Of a DNA stretch of 64,000 nt, positions 48,901-60,800 are shown piece by piece. This stretch comes from Chromobotia macracanthus. Its lineage: Eukaryota; Chordata; Actinopteri; Cypriniformes; Botiidae. The stretch is taken from positions 2,174,001 to 2,238,000 of the forward strand of contig JAZGTH010000075.1 of assembly GCA_036877525.1 (NCBI GenBank). Direction: 5' to 3'. A program made the translations under genes and the position numbers. The notes under the pieces were generated by a model. It worked only from the letters and a program-made list of their open reading frames with translations, was not told where the DNA came from and searched no databases. Position 1 is the first letter of the stretch; each line of letters starts with the position of its first letter.

Positions 48901-51183
48901 ATGAACCTGACATTTACCATCAAAAGCATTTTGATGTTTGTGATATTTCTATTTTAAATCTGTAAATTATTTCCTATTCTTGCTGTAAATTTGATTACAA
49001 TAATGTTAACTGCCATTAAATTACTGGGTTAGAAACTGGCAAGATTTTGAAAAGTTGCTTCATCTGCAGCTGCTCAAAACAAAGTCTAATCAGCTTTCTT
49101 GCTATTGGTCAATATTTGGTGCCCTAGATGACATCAGACAAACAAGAATGTTGTTTTAGAGGCGGAGCAAGATTACCTCATTCAGCGCCTGCCGGTCTGA
49201 CTTGGGCAGGTTCTTTGATTGGTTGTCGGCCTCTGCCCACTCCTTCATGATCTGTATAGTACACACACACAAAATGGCTTCTTAAACACACACATTTAAC
49301 AGGGATATTTATACGCATATTCTGAAAATATCTTTCTTGTGTTAAGTCCCGCCCCCTCACCTCATTGATGCGTTTCATTCTGCGTTCTTCCAGGTCCATC
49401 TTAGCACGCAAGAAGTTGGCATGTTCACTGTCGTCACCCGGCATCTCAAAATACACGTCAACACCATCTGTAGGACGAGGAGTGACCACTGCTCACAGAC
49501 GAGAGAGAGAGAAAGAGAGTTAATTAAACAAAGAGTAATCAATAATTCAATCAATAATCTACCAAAGAGGGAAAAGATACAGATGACTGCAGTTCACTGA
49601 AGCTGTAATATCATCAATACAGAGGGTCAGTAAACCAATACCGTGATTATGACTGTTAATGTATCTGAGAGAGTGAGATGTGTGTGTGAGAGAGAGAGTA
49701 CTGATTAATTACAGTGGAGTAATATGCACCAATGAGCCGTGCTTAACAAAACCAGGAATGATTATTGGGAAAGTAAATGGAGAGGATGAAGCTCAACAGA
49801 TCAGTGGGTCAGGCAGATGGTTTGAGATGGTTTGATATGGTTTGAGGACTCACTGCTGGCTGTTCGTGTTTGTGGCTGGGTGGAGGTCTTGGCCGTCTGA
49901 AGGTTCTTATCGTAGTAAAAGTTGTCCGTGTAGTCCTGACTCTGCAAATGAGAGTCAATGGGGTACTCGTCATACTCCTGCTCTTTAACTGCTGTGGCAG
50001 CTTCCTCCTCTTCTGCTTCCTCTACCTCAGCTACTGCTTCATCATTTCCTTCTTCCTCTTCCTCCTCGGCTTCTTCCTCCATCACTTCTTCCTCTTCCTC
50101 CTCCATGTCATCTTCTTCGATGTCAGTCTCAGGGGAGGGAGTTGGTGTCACTGGCGTCGTTTTCACACTGATTGAGAAACATTTAAAAGATGTTGGTCAA
50201 GATACATCAAGATACAACCAGAGTTTGATTTTAAGTTTTTAATAGTGTTTGAAGATGACTTTGACCATGTATGAACTGCAAAGTTTAGCAGGCTGGCCAG
50301 CATAACCAGGATACAAATATTAGTTAGTGACTGTCACCAGCAGGATCTTTCTGGTGAAGCTTGTTGACCAAATATGTTTAACTAGCTGGTTAAGCTAATT
50401 AGATAGCTTGACAAGGTACAAACATCTCAGTTTTTATAAAAAGGACTCATGCAAACATAAAGAACCATAAACCAGTTTATATTGTAATAATGGTAAGTTC
50501 TATACCTGGTGACAAGTTTTTCTCCAGCCATGGACACCAGGGGTGTTGTTTCTCCTTGTACAGTATCTGTGGTCTCTGTCTCCCCACGGCCACTTGCTCC
50601 TGCCCTGCCGGGACAACAGACGTACTCCACCCCACGGAAACGATCACCGCATGGCAACAGCATCCCATAACTGTGCAACTCCAGACTGTCAGCTGTGCAG
50701 GCCTGGTGAGAAAGAGAAGAGCGAGTAAATGTGAGAGAGAGAGCAACAGTAGGTGAGAGTGTGTGAGAGAGCAGTTTTATTTTTGAAAGAAAGATGAATA
50801 GCTCCTGCAGAAATGCATTAAAGAGTTTACAGCACATTATCTGTATTTTCTCTTTTTTTAACTGAGTGCAGGTGCCAGAGAAGAAATGACCTACAAAATT
50901 CAGATGGGAAATCTCACACTTGTAAAGACAAATGCAGTTTGATAGATGAGATGGAAATGAGAGTCATAGAGAGTCATAGATCACAGCAGCGGGCTGCTGC
51001 AATCTACAGTAACTAAGAAAGCACAATTCCAGCTCTAATTTCTCTCAGGCTTTATTTAGTGGTGAACTTCACCTCTTTGGCGATATTGTGCCAGTACACG
51101 TAACTCTCACAGGAGTCCATCTGCTCCTGGTGCAAGAAACGACATCGATCCGGAACCAACAGAGCCTCACTTACATATTCACC

Positions 51184-51241
<58 letters not shown>

Positions 51242-54200
51242 AGGCAAGAGGCTTATTTATAAACTAAGATTAAGAATGTTTCTAATTAAAACAACAAATT
51301 CAATATTTATGAAGATGAGAAAGATAAATACAGTGATGTTGGCATTTTTGAAAACACACACTTGGGCTGATGTGGCACATTTAAATGGAGGGAACTTCGC
51401 AGTATGTGAGCAGATATCAAGGACAGAGTCTCCTCAGAGCCAAACCACTGATATAAATCCATATTTATGTGCATTAGCTCTGAGCCAACACATTCACAGT
51501 ATTTTATGACAGAACTATAATCTGCAACACCTCACAAATGTGTTGTGTTCCATAAAATTAAAGTTTTCACATTGCAGTAAAAAAGAAACCTCATAAACAT
51601 GATGTAGGTTTTCAAATGTCACTCTTTAAGCAATAGTTACTAATAACATCCACCATCTTAAGTCATAGCTCTGTGTAAGAGACAGACCAAAATAGATGAT
51701 GCAAACCTTCCCATCTTAACATCAGTCTACACATTTACACTTAATCACACCAGCTTTCAGCAGTAATGAAGGGAAACGACAAAAACAGAACATGAGGGCG
51801 ATCAAACGATGCCAACATTTCCTTTTGGATGTGGGTGAACTATTTCTTTAAATATCCATCAATTTATCCAGCTGCAAAAAAACATTTGCAAACACATGAT
51901 TGTTTAAAATGCATCAAATATCTAATCAGTGACGGTTGACCAGTGATAACAAACAAATCAACATGGTTTCAGGGATAACATGCTGTGATTTTTGTGCATG
52001 GTCTGAGGTTTGTTACTCACCCAGGCAGCGGTACGGCACAACAATGAAAGAGCGGCTCTGACAGTGAGCCCAGCCTTTCTTACACCAGCCTGCGATGGTG
52101 GCTGGAGACGAGGCCTCTTCCACATGAGAGATCTGCAGATCTGGATACATCTGATACACAGAGACATAGACACACACGAGGAGAGAGACACGAATCAGGG
52201 CCACACAGAGTGGAAGAAGATGAACAGATGAAATAATAAATACAGCATGCAGAACTTTAAGAAAGAAAGTGTAAAAAAAATGAACCATCGTTTTATTACA
52301 AATAACATGGTTAAATGATGGTTGCTGTAGTAAAACTACGGTTCATTTTCATAAGGGCTTATCAGGGGATGTGAAGGAACAGGAGAAACAGAGAAATAGA
52401 GGCAGTCTGAACAAAGACTTCTACACTGCATAATAAAATATTATTTTCATTTGACAGTAACAGCCTAAAGCACTCTGGTTATGATTTGACACCAAGATTT
52501 ATGGCTAAGAATTTGTACCACTAGAATTGTAACACTAAGAAAGCTTTAATAATCTTTGTATTACATTAATATCTGATCTGGTTTCTGGAAATATAATTTA
52601 ATAAGGCAGTCCTTTAATATGACTAAAGATAAAGATGGGCCACACCTGCAACCCCAGACGATCTATATAAATAAATCAGGGTTTATTTATTGATCAAAGT
52701 GTTATGATCTCTTCTCACCAGCAGATGGCGCCCCTGATGGCGTCACTTCAGCGCTTTGTTATCATGCGCAATTCCGGGTTTGGACAGCAGGTGTCGCTGC
52801 GGATGTTACTCGTATTATACCAGAATTACCAAAAGCAATTAGACTTGAACCTTCAAGAAACGTTTGAAGAGACACTGGCTCAAACTAAACCATCTGTGTA
52901 TATGTAGGGTTGCATTTATGATTCATAATAAAATCATAAATTACTGTACAGAATAAATCAGGGGGGGAGAGACATGCTATAGGAAAACAGGGAAAACGGA
53001 TAGAAAGATACACATATTTTCAGGAATATACATACAAGTGTATTGCCACATGAAGGTAGTTTCTTTACTATATATAATTTTCCACATATATAGATCAGAT
53101 ATGACAACACAAGGTCAGTCGAATACATACACATCACATTAAATCCATCTGCTTGGAAGCTTCCTTGTGGATTTTCTAACCTTATTCTAGCATTCAGGTA
53201 ACCTAGAGGCAGCCAAAAATCAATCCAGCGGTGTGTATATTGAATACATAATAAAGGTACTTGTTAGCTAGTATATATTTAACTACACAGCATCCATATA
53301 GGACAGCTGGTTAACATGTCATGGATTACATTGTCCAGTAAAAGCATGTGGCTAATAAAATATGTATTTTATTTAGTGCTTTTATTATTAAGCAGGCCTT
53401 TTATAAAAACATTAAGGCGCTCAAATCCATGCTATATTGGGAACAGTACATAATACATGTGTTTAAATGACACATAGCATAATAAAAGCATTATTGGCTG
53501 TTTTGAGAAGCACTGATGTTTTGGGCACTCAGACACATGAATGCTTGGAGACACATGGTAAGAGATTATGTTCTGAACAAGTCTGGCAGTGAGGCTCAGT
53601 CTACTGGCTGCTGGAAACCTCATCCAGACAGAAAAATGACAAATTCTCTGGACTCTTCATTCCATCAAGTGTTTCTCTCGTGTCCCTCGTGTCAGCTAGC
53701 TTATGTTCACGCCTCCTCGTGCCAGGCTGGAAGACTGACACAATAATGCTTTTAAAATCCACTGGACAGAGTGATTGTTGACTAGATTAGCACACAAAGA
53801 GGTGATTTTAAACCGTGAAGCTCTGGCAGGGATGGCATGTTGATTCAGACAAGGTTGGAAAGATGTTGCTGGCATTATTATAATACAGAGAGACAAACAA
53901 TTTTCAGACTCACATCTCAATTTTCAGAATTGCAGCAGTTTTGTGACGATTTTGGCCATGAACGACAAAGAAAAGTTCCAATTTACAATTAACAAAGATG
54001 TAATTAATGTCAAGAAGAAGACAGGAGGGAAGGATATTTCGATATTATCTCTGCAGAGATGCAATGCAAATGAATATTTTACAATCTTACAAATCTAAAG
54101 GGATGCTGGGAAACACAGATCTGTGATGTCGCTGTTGTATTCCCAGAGAACTCCGGTGAACTAATGAAAAACTGGGGAAAACAGGCGGATAACATTTCTC

Positions 54201-54980
54201 ATCTCTAATTCCTCGAGATGAGACAACAGGGAACACAGAAACTTACAATCCTCTTAGGAGAGACAGAGAGAGAGAGAGAATACTGCAACATTAGTGCTAT
54301 AATATGTTTCAGCCTGCGGCGCTCAGAGCTCGTAAATCTTCAGCACTGATTGATAGTGAAGAATATTCCCATTATCGGCACACCCAGACCCAGCTAACAG
54401 GGAACCTTCTCCAAACATTCTTGTAAAGTTATCTCAAAGTTATCAATGTTAAATGGAAATGTCAGGGAAACGTTCTTACAACCTAAAATTGTTAGCTGGG
54501 GACAGATTTGCATTGAGCGCTGATCTCCGTGCATGTATGCAAACTGTGCTGTAGGTTAAAACCGTGTTTTACAATGCTGATATTAGTGGAGGCTGCCCTC
54601 TGCATTCACCCTGAGAAAATGTTTGAGTGGAGATTGTATGAAGATGCTTTAAACCAATTAAACCATTAAACCAACCACATTAAACCAACCACCACACATG
54701 CTGGACATGGACTAGACTAGAGTAACAGAAAGCCAAACTAAAACCAAAACAACAGTATAGAACAGAACAGAACAGAACAGGATTAGGTGAGCACCTCTTG
54801 GCAGTATGACAGGATCTTGCTGGGCTGCGTGAAGCATCCCTGTCGCCCCTCAGGATCAGGTTCCCACTGTCCAGTCTCAGTGTTCATGTGTAGAAGCTGA
54901 CGGCCACAAAACATGGCAATCTGAGGTTCTGCCACATGAGGCCCACCAACCGGTCCATTCACCTCAGCCATGGCCAGAGC
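45994..54980 (-). CDS. aplp1: Amyloid-precursor-like protein 1, exons 2 to last, signal exon not found
   Basis: Sixteen exons in phase give 699 aa: 54980-54795, 52150-52021, 51185-51073, 50702-50506, 50167-49854, 49488-49361, 49251-49177, 48825-48667, 48289-48161, 47905-47806, 47693-47526, 47344-47321, 47205-47138, 46851-46786, 46578-46435 and 46092-45994. Exon sizes 130, 113, 75, 159, 129 and 100 match the APP family. Order: growth-factor-like domain (AEPQIAMFCGR), copper-binding domain (YGMLLPCGDRFRGVEYVCC), long Glu-rich stretch, E2 (PRPTDGVDVYF, FLRAKMDLEERRMKRINE, HTLRHYQHI), membrane helix after FNRGAMVG, and tail with KPYGTISHG, VDPMLTPEE and NPTY. The protein is a neuronal adhesion/signalling membrane protein processed by secretases (family knowledge). 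No Kunitz exon lies between the acidic and E2 exons, as in APLP1. The residues around PRPTDGVD and the zbtb32 neighbour favour aplp1 over aplp2. Two of three copper-site His are Tyr (SYVYWH). A weak candidate first exon is noted at 55,325. Confidence 0.9.
47321..47344 (-). other. 24-nt microexon of aplp1
   Basis: It is flanked by AG and GTGAGT and phase 1 on both sides, encoding DPQPNEKK in the extracellular linker between E2 and the membrane. Its symmetric phase means skipping would keep the frame. Confidence 0.65.
51188..51239. repeat. GA microsatellite
   Basis: A GA run of about 50 bp directly upstream of the 113-nt aplp1 exon. On the transcribed strand it is a CT tract that doubles as the polypyrimidine tract of the acceptor at 51,186. 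Confidence 0.95.
51830..51853. mobile_element. End fragment of the TTCACCC-type MITE
   Basis: On the minus strand it reads TTTAAAGAAATAGTTCACCC, matching the left end of the element at 61,754. Only this end is recognised. Confidence 0.5.
52718..52732 (+). promoter_or_regulatory. CTCF-like motif
   Basis: CCAGCAGATGGCGCC matches the CTCF core consensus at every position I can recall, on the plus strand inside an aplp1 intron. Binding is not shown by sequence alone. Confidence 0.45.
54389..54500. mobile_element. Short copy of the CCCAGCTAAC inverted-repeat element, 112 bp
   Basis: It begins CCCAGCTAACAGGGAACC and ends TTGTTAGCTGGG, an 11-bp terminal inverted repeat. The interior is a deleted version of the 343-bp element at 16,283, keeping AAAGTTATCTCAAAGTTATC and GGAAATGTCAGGGAAACG. 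Confidence 0.72.
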
Positions 54981-57900
54981 CTGAGAAAAACAGATGTTCC
55001 CTGTTATATACAGATTCAGCAAAGCCAAACAAACCTTCATTTTTATATATTAAAACATTCTACATATCTGATATACTACAGAAAGTGAGAGAGAGCGAGC
55101 TCACATTATTCTGCACCATCTTGTGTTCAGAGTGGCCTACATTTACAATAACAGCAAGTTAAGCCGAACTGCCTCTGTAAAGCACAGAGTGATCAGAACA
55201 TCTGAGTGCAGCAGAAACTGACAGTGAGGTGAACAGGGCAAGCAGACACAGAGACACAGAGGACGAGGGAGTTCAGCTGTTATCACTGCTCTGACAGAGA
55301 GAAGAAAATATAACACGAGACTCATTACTGAATTTCAAACTGACTTACTGACAACCCTAAATGTAGAATTACCCATTTTCATCAAACCTGTGTGTGTGTA
55401 TGTGTGTTGACGTGCCTGGAATTCACTGTTATGGGAACCAAATGTGCCCACAAGTATAGTAATACCAGTCAATTTTGACCTTGTGGGGACATTTTAGGTT
55501 TCCTGAAGAAACAAGCTTATAAATCATACAGAATGATCTTGTTGACAGAATATACAGTGTGTGATTACAGGAGAGAGAAAGGCAGACAGATCAGCACAGA
55601 AACTCAGAGAATCATTGGGGATTCATAAAGCTTAAACTGTGCATTACTGAATAGCCACAAAATGTTAATGAATTCATACAGACAACAGTACAGAAGCTGC
55701 TTTTTATAACATACTGACAGTTCACACTTCATATGCTGTAGTATGAGTAGTATTGTAGTACACCATTGTGAACACACCCTTCTCAACCATTCTTGTCCGT
55801 TTCTCTTTCACATTACTCAATGTGAAAGGTCATTCATTTCCTCCACTCTCCCTCCTTTTCTCTCTCTCTCTCTGGATATTGTTATTGATCTGAAATCTGT
55901 TCAGTACTCCTGCAGAAAGGCCCCGGGGACAATCACAGCAGCAGAGCAAACAGTAACCCAGTGCTGAAGTCGGGTGTTAATACACACTCACTGACTCTCA
56001 TCAGGTCATCTGAGTACATCAACAGAACAGACCACAGAGGGGAAGGTGTGACGGGGGGCGAGGCTTTATTACATCTGTCTACTGCACCATCTGAGGCCTC
56101 ACAGCTGCAGACAGCAAACTAACATCCAAACTGCCTGCCACTGTATGGAAACCACAAAGACATTTCTCAGAATATCATATAATATTTTCTCAGAATATAT
56201 AGAGTAAATGACGGAAGAATTTTCCTTTTTTGGTGAACTATGCCTTTAAACATCATTTATTGCAGAAGACTGTAAAACGAATTTTAATTTTGTACAATTA
56301 AAATTACTATATTAAATCAAACAAAAATCATCACTGACAGATGAAGGAGAGCTGCTCTGAAAAGAGAAAATGACTGCGTAATATAAAACATCATTAATCC
56401 AGAGTTTATCTGCACTGAGATGATTTCTCCTAGATTAAATGTAATCTGGTAAACTACACAACTGTTTTTATACAGAGACTAGCAACTACTGAAATTGTTA
56501 AACAACGGACTTTCTAACCAACACTGGTTAGCATAATCACTCTTAGAGGAACAAACAAATATTTATAATTTCACTCTACAAACTATTTGATTTAAGATAC
56601 TGTACATATTGTATTTATGTTTAAATAAAGCATGTTGAGTAATCTGTACTGTAGACACTGTTAACATACATTACACATTATAAAAATAATGTTACATTCT
56701 AATGTACATTAATTACCTGTTCACAGTTTACACAAATCTTCAGGCGACATTTAAATATTTACAGTGTTTTGTTTACTGGGCATTTAAGTGCATTACAATG
56801 ACTGATGAAAACATCCCACAGTGACGTGATTAACACCAGACACTCAATTCTGTGCGTCAGTCCTCAACATGATTTAGTATGTGTGGATTTCGAGTGGGAG
56901 TGTGATGAGGTTGTACAGCTCATCGCCTGTGGGCAGAAAGACGTAATCAAAGCAAAAAACAGCTCCTACAACACTGTCACGGGTATCTACACTCCACAGT
57001 TTACTTCATTTCAATGACAGCCACGGTGAAGATGCAAATCTGGCAACACTGGCAAAAACTGCTGAGTGACAGATGAGACACACAGAACCAATCAGAGCAG
57101 AGATGCCCACGAGGAAGATGAGGAAGAGGAGGCAAAATGTGAAAGTGATCAAAGGCAAACGTTGCCTCTGCTGGCCAATGCGCAAACTTTGAAGTTTTAA
57201 TTAAGATTTATGAGGAAATAAATATATAAATCTGAGTTGTAAATATACACTAAATAAAGCAAGCCTGGAGGTTCAGTGCAGAGCTCAGAATATAAAGCAA
57301 ATGCTATCAGAGCCTGCTGGATTTAAGCTGCCCTTGAGAAATGGTTTCTTACAGCTTCTGCAGTGTTTGCATGAGCTCTGCTTCACGACCTTGTGTTAGT
57401 CAACACTCAGCTGCAGCTCTCCACAGCTCATGACTCTGTCCTCATGAGCAGAAATCATCTGTTCATTTTTCATTTGTCATCAAAACATCAGATTCATTCA
57501 TTCACATGTTGTGGATGGATTTTGAGGAAACATCTACAGAATTCTGTGGAATTAGGGAGGCATGACATCATCAACCAATTAAATCAACAACAGAAGCAGG
57601 TGACATTCACAACGTGACCTCAGAATCACTCGCATCTGAATTGTATGTAAATGCACAGAGATTTGTGTGGAGTTCTGGAGGACTATTAAACTGATTGGAT
57701 CAGACAGCTGAAGCTGAGAAGGTTTTCAACAGAATGAAGCAGGAGCTGGTGTGAGATGTTTTGTCATCTGCTGATACCCAGCTCAGATACTGGGATGAGA
57801 TATTTTTTAACTGAAAGAAGGTCAAAGCCACATGAGAGACTTTCAGACATCTGAGAAGACTGAAGCTAGAGCTCTTAGCTGCATATGCACACGGGGCGCA

Positions 57901-60529
57901 AACACACACTTAGAAGGGCACACACACACGTTCCAGATCAATATCTTGAACTGCTCCTTCGATCGATACCAGAGCATCAGTCCTGAGCTCTGATTTAATA
58001 CATGCACACAAGCAAACACAGAAGACTCCTTATATACTGAGTCTTTGGGCTTCGATTAGATCACATTCTGAGAACAGCAGCTACGCATGACTCCATGCTA
58101 AGAAACGTGAGGTTAATTCCTGCAGTCTGTTAGGATCTGAGCCTGCTTACACAATGGCCACTGACCTCCATTTCACATTACGGAGCACGGAGCATTACAT
58201 TACACTGGATACAAAACACAATCATCAGTCTGATGGAGATGCACATCCGTCCTGATTCACTGCAGGGTGTCTGAAGCACAGCCTGTTCTCACATGCTGGT
58301 GGCACATGTCATCTATCCTAAAAAGGTCACAGAGGGGAAGCGTAAAGGAAGGAATTATACCGCAGCAGTTTTGGCTTAAGCACTCAGATCTGTGCTGCAG
58401 GACATACAGAAATGAGCTGCAGTAAACTGAATGGTTGAATTTAAACTACAGAGGAAAGAAAAATCAGATCTCTTTATTTCTTAAGTGTTTCTCCGTGGCA
58501 GCATTGAGACTAAAGTGAGATCAAATTGAGACTTCTTTGTAGGTCTCCTGCACCTCTGATGTTTCTCAAGAAACCAGCTCTAATCTCCCAAGGAAAGAGA
58601 CAACATTAAAAACTAAACATTTCTCTTAATGTGTTCCAGGACTAAATGATCTGAGCGACAGTGCATTATGCTTACATTATGACACAGTAAGCATACTCTT
58701 ACTGTGTCAACAATTGTACCTGAAGAATTTTAGAACCAGCAACTGAGAAAAGAAAGAAAGACCTCTGAGAAATAAACATTTCTTTGAAAAGATGTCACAA
58801 CAGAAAGAAGTTTTATTTAAGCAGAAGTCACTACTAAATTTTAAAGCAAGATAAAACCAGCAATCATACAGCACTCTCAAAAACATCTCATGAAAAAGAA
58901 AATCGCATCAATGCAGATTTAATCTGTTTTATTTTAATACACCACGACATGCAGCAAATATAATGATTCAGTCACGCCCATTAGTTTAGTTTAACAGTTC
59001 AAAAGCTTTATTATCCATTAGCTTTAAAAACAGACAATTATATTTGACTCGTAACACAAGTCACATCCTCCAGTGTGATGTCACTGAAGAGCTTCATTTG
59101 ATTCCTGCTTTTGAAATAACACTCAACGTTACGCACCCCAGATTACATTCACAGATAACACCATGTTACTGCTCTGATTCTGTTCTGTGTGTGAAGCACT
59201 CAGAACGAGACTGTTGTGACGCACACTTGTGTTCTCCTCATTGCTGTTTTTGGAGGATCTGGTGTGATTGATTTTTCCTCACCTCTGAACGCTCGACCAG
59301 GCAGAGAGCGAGAACTCGCCTTTGTCTGTTTCCCACGACAAACACCTTAAGCGGACAGTTATGACATGGTGTGTCCACACTGTGTATAACAGGAGAGGGA
59401 AGGCGAACACACACACAAATACAACAAAACCGGCTTAGTTTGGTACAAATACTCAGCCAGACCTTGAAACAATGACTTTAAACCTAAACACACACACACA
59501 CACAGATCTGGTTGTAGATGCAGGATGACATCATGCAATGATGTGAACACTGCGGGGTGGGGACAACAGTCTGTCATGTGTCACCTTATAGTCAACCTTT
59601 TATTCCACCCATCAGACCTCCCTACCGTGTGTGTGTGTGTTTCATTCATTAGAACTGCAGTCATCTCCACACTGCACTTTACACAAGCGACTGTCACTCA
59701 CAGGTTTTTTAAAGGTTCTTTGTGATAATATAAAGCCACTGAATCACAGTTCCTCGCATGCTGCAGGTTTACCGTAAGACATCGATATTCACCTCCTGAC
59801 GTGTGGATGTATACAGTACATCCTTCAATAAAAATAACAGTGGACACATCGGTTGTGACTGTATCTCTTTATGCTGCTTCACAACAAACAGTAACTTTAA
59901 CATTTCATAACTGATTTTAGGAAAATTCTGTGTCATACTTCATTTCATATTTACAATTTTATTCAAAGCTTTAAAGCTATACATTTGTTTTTTTTATCAG
60001 CCTGTGTGCTTCCTGGGAATCGAACCCCCAACCTTTGTACTGCCATGGTAATGCTCAACTAATTGAACTGCAGGTACACTATATTAAAATACATTTTAAT
60101 GTGCGTCAAAAATACACACAGCATATTCCCTGACCAAAATTTACTGCTGCACAAGAGCGATAATATTGTACAAATTCACACTCAAGCGAAGATGATGACA
60201 AAACCCTCATAAGCTGCATGTCCCAGCATATCAGCCAACTCTTCTACTCAATATAACACCACAAGTTCTGTTGGGTCAGGAAGCGTCCCTGGAAATGCTT
60301 CTTCCTTTGGCCCAGCGGTACCTCATGCTTTTGTCGCCATTTGGGGAAAAAAATAGTAACAAACATGCGCAAACCGCTTGCATGCATTCACACAGTAGTC
60401 ATAGTGTTTCATAGGACAGATGGCCCTGATAGCGGGCGGTTCCCCTCCACCCGTGTGTTCGCTTTCCGCTGAAGTCAGCCCTCCAATGTCTACTGCACCC
60501 TCCCTCTCTGTCTTTCTTCTTGGAGACCT
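54981..60529. other. Non-coding stretch, probably aplp1 first intron or upstream region
   Basis: I found no exon with convincing support. CA tracts lie near 57,900-57,930 and 59,490-59,505 and a GT tract near 59,625-59,640. A fragment ending in GGTGAACTATGCCTTTAAA at about 56,230-56,250 is another TTCACCC-MITE end. APP-family first introns are usually long, so the signal-peptide exon may lie beyond 64,000. Confidence 0.5.
59990..60078 (-). mobile_element. tRNA-like SINE head, minus orientation
   Basis: On the minus strand it contains GTTCGATTCCCAGGAAG (box B) preceded by a degenerate box A (TGCAGTTCAATTAGTTGAG). It belongs with the copies at 23,140, 24,955 and 31,355. Confidence 0.6.
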
Positions 60530-60800
60530 CGCCCCAACTTAATATGGCCCTTACAAGATTGGGGTGCATTTATCATTGTAATCATGCTGGTAAATAATTC
60601 AGCAGTCAGCTTCATCTGCTGCCAGCCCTTGATTACCAGAGCGAGGAGTCAGATGGGTCCGTTCTGCTCTTGGAGGTGGTGAGGGTCTGATGAAACAGTC
60701 TGGACAGTCTCGGTTCAGTCAGATCAACAACCACTGTTAGAACTGATGATAATTGCGTTTAATTAATGTTAGCAAAAGGCAACGAGCTGTAAAGCCTTAA
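60530..60800. promoter_or_regulatory. Candidate conserved non-coding element
   Basis: A non-repetitive stretch with dense homeodomain/POU-like cores (TTAATATGG, ATTTATCATTGTAATCATGC, TTTAATTAATG) within otherwise featureless DNA upstream of the first aplp1 exon found. Composition resembles known developmental enhancers. This is pattern recognition only. Confidence 0.25.

Larger units (their letters stand above)
52151..54794 (-). other. aplp1 second intron in this window
   Basis: About 2.6 kb with no further exon. It contains a CTCF-like motif at 52,718 and a 112-bp inverted-repeat element at 54,389. Confidence 0.7.

Noticed and set aside
49870..50242. Plus-strand frames rich in Ser or Phe/Leu
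   Set aside because: They are antisense shadows of the acidic Glu-rich exon of aplp1.
55286..55325. Possible aplp1 first exon encoding MSLVLYFLLSVRA
   Set aside because: It is signal-like and could join in phase 0 to the exon at 54,980, but the donor (GCA/GTGATA) is weak, an Arg interrupts the hydrophobic core, and a first intron of only about 300 bp would be unusual for this family. Kept only as a weak candidate.
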